Positions 1-8,600 of a stretch of 64,000 bases of DNA are shown one piece after another. The notes beneath the pieces were generated by a model. The model did not search any database. It worked only from the letters and a program-made list of their open reading frames with translations, and was not told the origin of the DNA. Made by a program: the position numbers and the translations under genes. The stretch is from Endozoicomonas sp. ISHI1 (lineage in GTDB: Bacteria; Pseudomonadota; Gammaproteobacteria; Pseudomonadales; Endozoicomonadaceae), in assembly GCF_024606225.1 (NCBI RefSeq), contig NZ_JAGRPU010000001.1:310001-374000 (forward strand), written 5' to 3'. The first letter of the stretch is position 1, and each line of letters opens with the position of its first letter.

Positions 1-682
1 CTTACCGCTTGAGACAAAGCCATACGTGCATAGCCGGATACTGGAACCCACCGTTCAACTCGTGAAGGACTGGTAGACGTCGATTTGCCACGTCCGCCTT
101 TTGTACCCCGCTCAATATCGATTTTTCCGCAGGCTTTGTCTTGCTCAAGAGCCCTGCGGCAATCAAGCAATACAGCCTCTCGGGAACGCAGCCCAAGCTC
201 TCGACACAGACCTAAAACGGCTGCTATTCGCTCCTGACCTTTCAAAATTAACTCGGCTTGTGCCTGTGCCAACTTATCCCTGCTTAACTCCGGTGGTTCA
301 GTGCGAATTTTCTCCCGGTTCACCTGTAGAGCCTCAGAAGGTTTAATCCTTATATCTTCATTGCCTCGCAGCGCCTTCAAAACCACATTGCAGGTAGACA
401 GCAGATTCTGTGCTGTGGCAACAGATAATGGTCTGCCCTGCCCTTCCAGCCTTGCCCGTAGATAAACGGCATAGTGCTTCAATGTCTGGTTATTCACCTG
501 ATGGGCTTCACAAATATTTCGGGCCTGACTCCAGGCACAAAACTGTTTCCATCGCTCAGAGTGGGTGGCCACCGTACAAAATTGACCCGGCATCATTGCC
601 CTGAGTGCATTACGCCCAGCATAAGACAACTGTCGGCCAAAACCAAAATTATGGCCGTTACGGCTTAAAAAATGAGACACAA
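1..682 (-). CDS. Integrase_1-type site-specific recombinase, partial (runs off left edge)
   Basis: An uninterrupted minus-strand reading frame of about 227 codons enters from the left edge; the C-terminal part with the catalytic tyrosine lies outside the window. The visible part reads like the phage-integrase SAM-like N-terminal domain followed by the start of the Integrase_1 catalytic domain. It contains the blocks SERWKQFCAWSQ, TAQNLLSTCNVVLKALR, LGLCRELGLRSREAVLLD and IERGTKGGR, which are typical of this family. The start is a TTG at 680-682 (Leu-Cys-Leu-Ile-Phe), chosen because a strong GGAGGGG ribosome binding site lies just upstream of it and no ATG exists near the N-terminus. Such recombinases are common on integrated elements. 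It is a second recombinase, unrelated in position to the integrase beside tRNA-Leu, so the window may contain more than one mobile element. Family call is from pattern recognition only. Confidence 0.72.
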
Positions 683-1395
683 CTCTACCCCTCCATCCCA
701 ATCTGGCATATCGGACAATCAGTCCCGAAACCCTGAACAAAGTTCAATTCGAAGCCACATCACGCAGTGGCCAGACGGGACAGCCTGTAACGCAAGGGTT
801 GCGGGCAGTGACGCTCATTGCTCCAGAGAGCTGAGCTTTGCTGATGCCAGCAGCTGAGGCGGTTGCTGTTATAACCAATACTGAAGAATGGCCGGGTTTA
901 GCATGCTCGCCTGCTTATAAAAAAGTTGATCAAATCATCAGAAAGTGCCGATAAAAGACACTGGTCTGGCTGTAGGGTACGGATGCCAATATATCCAGAA
1001 AGGGTCTCTTGAAACGGCTTTTTGAAAATGCGCTGCAACCGGATTTCAGTGCGCACTTACCTGTGTCCCGATGTAATGGGTGATGGCAAACACAGGTATT
1101 CACGCTCTGAGAAATGGTCAGCAAATGTGACACGTTATTCTGACGAACAGAACAACCCAGTAGCCAGAGTGATTAGGCTCCGACAACATCGCAGCAGAGA
1201 GCCTGCTGATTGAAAAGACTCGCAAAGAGTGGTAGGTGCCTCACGGCAACAAGTGGACTTCTGCGGAGTTTAACGTCGAAGTCTTAACCTCTCCTGCTAT
1301 CGCAGAATGCCTTTTTTAGTGAAACACGTCTGTTTTAAGTGACAGAACACTGGAGATAAAAATAATAGCAGATACACCAGTTCAGGAAAGCACTA
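683..1395. other. Non-coding or decayed DNA between recombinase and IS21 remnant
   Basis: No intact gene is visible on either strand. A plus-strand stretch near 990-1060 reads GLLKRLFENALQ followed by FSAHL before stops appear, which recalls the N-terminal region of IS256-type transposases; the resemblance is too short to name. The rest looks like decayed sequence with stops in all frames. Confidence 0.4.
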
Positions 1396-1688
1396 ATGCC
1401 CATACAGATCAGAACGTGTTTTGACGTAGTCCCGTAAAACGGTAATGTGGCCGGTGTATCCTTGCTCTTTGAGTTCAGCGAAGATGATCTCGGCATTCCA
1501 GACGTTATCTGCCAAAAATGCATAACCAGCGGTTTATAGCCTTCCAGCTTACCGGCATGAACCCCGGATTTACGCTTGATAGGCAACCCCCGGCATTTTA
1601 GTGCCCGTTGAACGATACCGACAGAGCGCCCTGTCTGGCAGGCAAAGTCTTCAAGATAGCAGCCTTTGTTTCTGGCTGGCTTTATCAT
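1396..1688 (-). pseudogene. istA: IS21-family transposase IstA fragment, frameshifted
   Basis: The N-terminal portion of an IS21-type IstA is readable in two frames. The first frame, from the ATG at 1688, gives NKGCYLEDFACQTGRSV and IVQRALK, the helix-turn-helix region, and continues to GKLEGYKPLV. After a shift near 1505 the second frame continues with VWNAEIIFAELKEQGYTG and ITVLRDYVK, the standard IstA motif, up to LYGH, where the match ends abruptly. The DDE catalytic domain and istB are missing, so this is a dead remnant truncated downstream and frameshifted. It marks an old insertion next to the defence island. Confidence 0.75.
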
Positions 1689-2273
1689 AAACTAGCCTTC
1701 TCGGTTGATCACGGTCTTCTTCCCTGGGTGCTGATAACACTAAAGGATTCTGCCATGAAGTGGTTAATCGAGAGGTCATCTCAAACCGGTGTTTTCAGGT
1801 CAACTTTGGGCAGGGGTAATACTGATCACGAAAAGACTGACAGCCACACCTATTATCTTATCATCGGCAAATTCTATGCCGTTTTTTTAGGTTTTGGAAT
1901 TACTATTCTGGGGCGTCCATGTGTAGTACTTTGCGGATGCGTCGTTTTGAGCACGGGTATTTTGCCTTAACAGCACAGCGGTCGCCTCCTCCAACTCTTT
2001 CTACCTTGTGTTTTCAGGTCGTAAAGCGGAACCTAAGTCTTGCTATCAAGGCCTCAGAAAATCTGGCACAATCGAACCATTTACTTACCAAATGACAATT
2101 TGCATTAAGCTATGAGACTTTCGCCCGTTCAGCAAAGTTATGACTGACAAGCCTCATGGCGGTAGCGTGAGAAAATTATGGAATTTTTCACGGCAAAACT
2201 ACTCAGACATAGCACTCAAAAGTATTTTTGAATAAATATTTGTATATGATCCCCGAACAGAAGACAGCTAAAC
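1689..2273. other. Gap upstream of dptF
   Basis: No gene is supported. A minus-strand stretch at about 1895-2005 codes for a short peptide-like run (LRQNTRAQNDASAKYYTW) after an in-frame stop and may be the tail of another decayed transposase; this is not certain. The last 100 bases are AT-rich and must contain the promoter of the dptF operon, with an imperfect hairpin at 2166-2192. No clear -35/-10 pair could be picked with confidence. Confidence 0.4.
2166..2192. promoter_or_regulatory. Imperfect hairpin upstream of dptF
   Basis: CGTGAGAAAATT and AATTTTTCACG are inverted around a four-base ATGG loop, with one bulged G. It lies about 80 bases before the dptF start, in the leader or promoter region of the restriction operon. 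It is not followed by a T-run on the plus strand, so an operator or leader structure is more likely than a terminator. The function is not known. Confidence 0.35.
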
Positions 2274-4028
2274 ATGTCAAATAATTACATTTCTTACCTT
2301 AATTCGTTACATAATCTTGGAGCCGGTGGGGCAAATGCGCTAGCCGAGTCACAAGCACTGAATGAATACTTTACAGGGCTATATGAGCCTTTCCCCATAG
2401 TTGATCCACTTCTTAAATCTTTGAGAAACGATCAGGATAAAGTCATTATCCTCACGGGGCACGCAGGGGATGGTAAATCCACGGTAGCTCTCGATATCTA
2501 TAAAAATCTAAGTGGACTTTCTGCTTCTGAACCTCTCTCAAACCCTTTGAAAAAACTCGAGGTCATCGAGAGTGCAAACGTATCCATTGTGAAGGATATG
2601 AGTGAACTCAGTACAGAGGATAGGCAAAACTGGCTAACAAAGGCCTTTCAGGAAGACGGCAGCTGGTTGATTGTAAGTAATACTGGACCTCTGCTTCAGA
2701 GTCTCCTCAAATACTCGGAAGGTCATAGTCAAAGTCATCAAATTGAAAGTGACATTCTTGAGAGTCTAAGTCAGGACGTAAACCCATCAGATCTTTCTGA
2801 ACATACGATAAAATATTTTGAAAAGGACCTGATTATTTTAAACCTAACTCGACTAGATAATGTCAGGTTAGGGGCGAAACTGCTCAATAAAATCACTAGC
2901 CACTCCGGATGGAGCAAGTGTGAAGAGTGTAGCGAGAGTAAATCGTGCCCAATCAAGAGAAACCAGTCAGCGTTAGTGTCTGCCGGTGAAACACCTGAGC
3001 AGAGAGTACGCTGGGTTTATCAGAGACTCAATGCATACGAACACAGGCTGACCTTGCGACAAATTGTTGCCCACATAGCATTAGGAATAACGGCAGGAAT
3101 GAGTTGTGAGCAAGCTAAAGCCGGTATTGGAGATACAGATAGCTCTGGATTAGAAAAGGTGTTATTTAGTGAGTCATTCTTTGGCTACAAAAATGGAAAG
3201 GTCTGGCCTGAAGCTCAAAATTTACACGCCATTGCTTTGTTGCACCGTGAACTTTTCGGTTCACCTGCCGGGGTAGAATATGACCGCCTAATTACAACCG
3301 ACGCAGGTATGGGCTGGGCTGAAATCCCTGAAGAACTTCGAAATCTGGAGCGACTTTGGCAGCAAACTTCATCAGCTAGCTCTGGTTTGCGTTGGCGATA
3401 TGCTTTAAGGCGTTTGTGCTATCTATTTGGGACAACAAAACAGAGCGAAACTAGAAAAGCTTCCTTATTCCTTGATAATTTTCTGATCTCTGAGGAGCTA
3501 AGAGACTTTGATGAATGGCAAAATGCAAAAAAACTAACCCTATCCTCAAAAGAATCAAGAGCATTAGAAAAATCCTGTTTAAGCGTCCTCCTCGAAGTTT
3601 TTTCTGGATTCAGTGTTGGTCAATTCAAGGATCATGACAAAATATATTTAACTCTCCGTCGATCAGATAAAGCTGTGATACAGCCCACTCAGCTAATTAT
3701 AAAAACATTGCCTTTTCGTGACTTTCGTCTTCAATATTGCTCTCGCAGAAGCATGCCAATATTAAGTTATGACCGAGACAAGGCTATATTACCCCTATCA
3801 TTACCCCTTCTTGATTATATTAAGCAGAGAAGCTCAGGGGAATTAGGTACAGAACTGTCACCTATTTATCAATCACAGTTGGATGCTTTCCAATCCGCCC
3901 TCATAAGAGCTGGAAAATCTGATAGTTACGATGATGAAATCGAGCTGTTGCAAACAGGTGTAGATGGCGTTGTTCATTTACATCGCTTTGTCCTAGATGC
4001 AGAAAACAACTCTTTGGAAAAGCTATGA
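2274..4028 (+). CDS. dptF: DptF-like PT-dependent restriction protein, P-loop ATPase
   Basis: A 584-residue protein with a Walker A motif GHAGDGKS at residues 62-69, preceded by hydrophobic VIILT. Around residues 216-225 is a cysteine cluster CEECSESKSC that could bind zinc. Size, N-terminal P-loop and position as first gene of a three-gene set with a roughly 500-residue second protein and a very large third protein fit the DptF/G/H (DndFGH) family. In characterised systems this cassette restricts DNA lacking phosphorothioate modification. The start ATG at 2274 follows an AT-rich leader. It overlaps dptG by four bases (ATGA), so translation is probably coupled. Whether the set belongs to the Dnd-type FGH lineage or the SspFGH lineage cannot be told by eye. 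Confidence 0.75.
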   Translation: MSNNYISYLNSLHNLGAGGANALAESQALNEYFTGLYEPFPIVDPLLKSLRNDQDKVIILTGHAGDGKSTVALDIYKNLSGLSASEPLSNPLKKLEVIESANVSIVKDMSELSTEDRQNWLTKAFQEDGSWLIVSNTGPLLQSLLKYSEGHSQSHQIESDILESLSQDVNPSDLSEHTIKYFEKDLIILNLTRLDNVRLGAKLLNKITSHSGWSKCEECSESKSCPIKRNQSALVSAGETPEQRVRWVYQRLNAYEHRLTLRQIVAHIALGITAGMSCEQAKAGIGDTDSSGLEKVLFSESFFGYKNGKVWPEAQNLHAIALLHRELFGSPAGVEYDRLITTDAGMGWAEIPEELRNLERLWQQTSSASSGLRWRYALRRLCYLFGTTKQSETRKASLFLDNFLISEELRDFDEWQNAKKLTLSSKESRALEKSCLSVLLEVFSGFSVGQFKDHDKIYLTLRRSDKAVIQPTQLIIKTLPFRDFRLQYCSRRSMPILSYDRDKAILPLSLPLLDYIKQRSSGELGTELSPIYQSQLDAFQSALIRAGKSDSYDDEIELLQTGVDGVVHLHRFVLDAENNSLEKL

Positions 4029-5635
4029 ATTCAGAAATGGTAGAAAAGATGAATATACCTTTTTCATCACTAGATCGTTTTCCTTCTGTCAAAGGGCAAA
4101 AGGAAGATGGCAAAAATAACCCAGCAATACAACTCTATGGGCGAAGATACTTTAAAGATCAAACCTCTGTAGAGTATCTAGCTGAACTCCTGCTAGTTTT
4201 CCTTTCTCCCAAAGGGGATGATCAAAATAATGAATATAGCTTCTCTATAGCAAATGATAAGCTGGGGAAATATTGGCCAAAAGCAAAAACGTCATTAAAG
4301 CTATTCTCTTTTTTTTCTGGTTCTAAGTTAGAAACTCGGCACCCAGAACATCAGATTGCTTACCTACAGGCTTTGACTGCTCTGAAGGATAATATGGATT
4401 TTTCAGATAATGAAAAGGACAATGTTATAAGACTATTTCAGAGTTTACTGGGTGGCTTTGTAGGTGTATCGAAAAACAGAACCTGGGTAGCACAAAATTT
4501 CTTACCGCTATCTCCTTCGCTCATCGCTCGAGAAGTTGGTTGGCGTCATTCAGATGCAATAAAAGCAGGCATTAATCACTGGTCGGAAGCTGAACAGCAT
4601 TTTGACACCTCTAGCCATATGTTTATGGCTAGAGGTGGTGAAATGTTGTTTTTACAGCTATCACATCTTTTTTCAAAATCAGACACTACTATAAAATCCT
4701 ATTTTGAAAATAATACTGCCTATAAGCACCTCAGTGATGTTTCTAACTCATCTCTTAAGCAACAGATTGAAGATGGTTTAAAATCTCTTCTAACAGGTGC
4801 TGTAAAGCCTGTTGCTGAAATTGCATCATTTATAGAAAAATCCCTAGAGCAACTATCATTCGATGAACTTGAGAAAAAGGAAGCATCATTAGGCTGGGTA
4901 CCAACAACCACAATCCCAGAAGCATTCCTATTTGCCATTGAGCTGAATAATATCGTAAATTCCTCTCTTTCTGATCTCGAGAAACTGGACCTATTACAAA
5001 CATTATGCTCAATGCAGGTGCTTAGGAATTTATGTTTCCAAGCATACCGTACAGAGCATAGAAACAATGAAGTACAGCCTTTCATTGGTCAATATGCTTG
5101 GGTAGTTTCCGATCCTAAAACACCACCTGATAATGGCATCAGAAAAATAGCACAAAAATCATTTGAACAGATTGAGGAGGTGTTGTACAGGGCATTATCA
5201 AATGTATCTGATATGATGGCTGAGTCTGGAGCAACAGACATCAAAATGAATGATGCATTAAAGCATGGCTTTCAGATTTTCCGGAAAACAGCAAAAGATA
5301 TTGGACTCGTTATCCCTCCTGCTGGTCAAGGGCAACGATTTGTTTTAACCCCTAAGTTATTACGCTTCTTGGTGATTTCTCTTATAGAGCCTGGACAGAG
5401 GGTTCGCTTAACTGAATTTTATAAACGAGTTTTCGCTCACTATGGCATTGCGTTAGGTGAATTACAGTTAGCTACCGCTTTGTCACAGACTAGCAATCAA
5501 AATGAATCTCAACAGTATGCAATTGCTGCTGATACCACATGGGTCGAAGAATCGCTACAGCAAGGTGGCTTTTTGGTTGAACTCTCAGACGCAGTATCCA
5601 TCGTTGTTAACCTTGTCGGTATGGAGCAATCTTAA
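4025..5635 (+). CDS. dptG: DptG-like PT-dependent restriction protein
   Basis: A 536-residue protein of mostly soluble, helical character without a nucleotide-binding motif. It is placed as DptG by being the middle gene of a tightly coupled trio: it overlaps dptF by ATGA and meets dptH through a TAATG stop-start overlap. DptG proteins of Dnd systems are usually somewhat shorter (about 440 residues), so this one is long. The biochemical role of DptG is poorly known; it is required with F and H for restriction in published systems. No catalytic residues could be recognised. Identification rests mainly on context. Confidence 0.65.
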   Translation: MNSEMVEKMNIPFSSLDRFPSVKGQKEDGKNNPAIQLYGRRYFKDQTSVEYLAELLLVFLSPKGDDQNNEYSFSIANDKLGKYWPKAKTSLKLFSFFSGSKLETRHPEHQIAYLQALTALKDNMDFSDNEKDNVIRLFQSLLGGFVGVSKNRTWVAQNFLPLSPSLIAREVGWRHSDAIKAGINHWSEAEQHFDTSSHMFMARGGEMLFLQLSHLFSKSDTTIKSYFENNTAYKHLSDVSNSSLKQQIEDGLKSLLTGAVKPVAEIASFIEKSLEQLSFDELEKKEASLGWVPTTTIPEAFLFAIELNNIVNSSLSDLEKLDLLQTLCSMQVLRNLCFQAYRTEHRNNEVQPFIGQYAWVVSDPKTPPDNGIRKIAQKSFEQIEEVLYRALSNVSDMMAESGATDIKMNDALKHGFQIFRKTAKDIGLVIPPAGQGQRFVLTPKLLRFLVISLIEPGQRVRLTEFYKRVFAHYGIALGELQLATALSQTSNQNESQQYAIAADTTWVEESLQQGGFLVELSDAVSIVVNLVGMEQS

Positions 5636-8600
5636 TGAATTTATATATTGAATCACTGTCAGATTACTTGATTTCTAAAGCAGACGATGTTTTAAATCAG
5701 GAGTCAGGCGACAAGGAAGCCCGTTTCATAGTACAAAGCCTTTCACCTAGTGAAGTTTTTAGCTTTTTTGAAAACCTTGAAGAATACCGTGTCAAAAAAA
5801 AACAAACTCAAAATATAAAAACTTACTTTAGAGTTGCTAGTGGCTTATGGGAGGACTGGTGCAAAAATGAATCATCGCAGTCACTGGATGATCAGATGCG
5901 TCAGCGCGGAGCAATAACTTCTGACGGCAACAGAAAATGGATTGATGAAGAAGATAAATTAACATGGTATCGAAACCGTACTGCAAAGGATGAGCAAACG
6001 GATGCATTGCTGGTCGTATTAGTTGGTTTGAATCATGCCACAGACCAAGGTGGCCTATCTGATTTCCATATAGTTGATGAAAAACGCATATGGCAAAGTA
6101 TGGATCAGTGTTTCAACCCTTGGCTAGATCGGGTTAATTCAGAGCTTGATCTCTGTGCTTCAGACACCGAGTTAGGAGCGCTTGAATCCGCCTTGCAGCA
6201 AATATTCAGTGAACGCCCTATGCGTTTAAATAAGGTAGCTGAATATCTTGAACGAGTTGTTTCGGATAATAGTGAATGCTCTGGCGTCTCTGAGTTTAAA
6301 GAAGCTTTATTCCAAAGCCTACCGTTTTGGGGAATTCCTCCTCTGCTATCAGAAAACTCAAAAGACTTAAATGGTAGCAATTTAAAAAAATCGATCAAAG
6401 AAGCTGACAGTTTCATTTCTCACAAAAAATACAAGACTTTAGCCAGTCAAAAAAAAGATTGGGAGAAAATCACTAAAGCTTTAGATGATAATGAATCTGA
6501 ACTCTTTGCCATTTCTGAAGAAAATGAAAACTACAAAGATTTACTCGAAAGCTTTATTTTTAAAGCAAGTGATGACGCAAGAAATAAGTTACTTCAGATC
6601 AATGCACTCCCTTTACTCAAAACACTGAGGATAAGGGAAAGAAAACCTGGAGTTCGAAGCACCATTCCAACATATTCAGGAATGAGTTTTGAGGCATTTC
6701 TTCATGGAATATGGCAATCTTTTTCTGATTTCTCGAGAGCATATAGTAAAGATGACATTGATGATCTTGCTTCAGCCCACATCGAGTTAATCCAGTTCCA
6801 ACATGATCTAATCGATAATGATGAGGAGGGAGAAGGGGCAGAAGAACAAGCAAGACAAATCCTGTCGGGATGCATTGGAGGACTTGATAACGTCTTCAAA
6901 AGTATCGATTTCAGGCTTCCGGAAGATGAAGACCAGGCCTTGCTGCCAAGCAATCAATGGGAAAGGAGTGTTCCTATTGACCTGATATATGATCTTGACG
7001 AAATAAAGTATGGTGTAAGCCGCAAGCGTGCTAATCTCAGGTTCAAAGTGTGCTTGTTAAACTCTGATAAGGAGTCAATTCTAGAATCCGTTTTTTGCTG
7101 GCGCCTAGATTCTACTCAGCCTGAACGTGTCCGCTTTATGTGTGCCAGGGATGTCCTTAGAAAATGGCAGAAATCACCAAATCCGGAACGCCTGCTCCCC
7201 TCTTACAAAATATCTGCCTCAGCAATGGCTGCTATCTATTATGCTGTTGATGAAGAGGAAGCTAATCGATTGGTCTCTCTCGCCTTAACAGACTTGCAAT
7301 TAGTTAATATGTTAGAAGAATTGTCGGCAGGGCAAGTTGACCCTCAGTTATGGACTCAGCTGAGTTTGTTAATTTCTGACTATCGTAGTTGGCTGGATAC
7401 TGTTGTTCATACTGGCTACTACGAGGCAATGCAAAATAATCAGGTTGCAAGCCTAATTGATTCATATAGTACGTTTACCAAAGCAGTTCTTGATACTGAT
7501 AAGCGAGGTGGGCCAGAGTTACTCAGAAGAGTCTACAAAGCTTTTTTCCTTGTTGATGAATTAGCTCAAGCTAATGACAGCTACATCAAATCCGCAATAG
7601 CATGGGGGCTTAGTCCTTGCGTCCTTGAACTATCTAGTGCCCAAACTCGATTTTTAGCGGATGGCTTCCCTGAAGTGCTAGCGGAGCTATTACTTAGTGA
7701 AAATCACGAATCAGACTTTGGAAAACTTCTTGATCTGGCTAAAATTCACCGCCCACTTGCAGGAATCGCTGTAAACCAACAGGGCCTTCTATCAGCTGAG
7801 ATACATTCATTTGGCTTAATTCATTGTCTTGGTGAAGAACCGTCAACTGCTAATAGTCTTGCTGCTCAAGCTCTTCTTCGCGAAGACGATGTAGACGACG
7901 ATGATGTCAGAGAAGTTGTGCGCCCTTGCGAAGAAAGGGATTTGGTTGTTCGTGTATTACAAGATTATCAAAAACTACATCCTTATGCTCAAGATGGATT
8001 AAGAATTCTTGCTGTCAATGTCAAAGAGCTTCAGACAATCTTATCAGGGGTGGACAAATTTTTACATGATTACCTTGCAGATAATTCAGATGAATGGCCT
8101 GCATTTCATTGCACGATCATGGTTTATTCTACATCATCGTCACCATTATCAATGGAGTATCGTCTTGGTCTTTGGCGTGATCACATTACAGAACGTCACC
8201 GGGAGAAAGGGCGTTCAGTCAACATAAAGATTGGTCACAGGTTTACACCAAGAGAACAAATCACTGATGTATTAAACCAAGAAAAACGCTTATATGATGT
8301 CGCTTTCTTGTTTAACTTTTTAACAGATCAGTTAACAGGAAAAGTAGAAGTTGCCGAGCCCTTTGAATTCAGTTTTGGGGATTGGAGTGGCTTGCAGTTC
8401 CCTATAGCGGATTACCCGAGGCCAATCAATGATGGAAATAGAAACCATAGACAAAGCCTTATCAGTAATCGTCGATTACAGGTTCAAGCACGCCATGCTG
8501 ACATGACAGCTCGTTTGTCATATGGCAACAATTCCGGTAACAGCGACCATGTTGTATACGGTCAGGTAGATTACCAGCCATGGGCTCCAATTGTTGAAGC

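Noticed and set aside
930-1213. Short frames on both strands, one with GLLKRLFENALQ-like text recalling IS256 transposases
   Set aside because: The resemblance covers only about 20 residues and is followed by several stops; not enough to annotate an element.
1895-2010. Minus-strand stretch with possible transposase tail
   Set aside because: Preceded by an in-frame stop and no family motif could be recognised.
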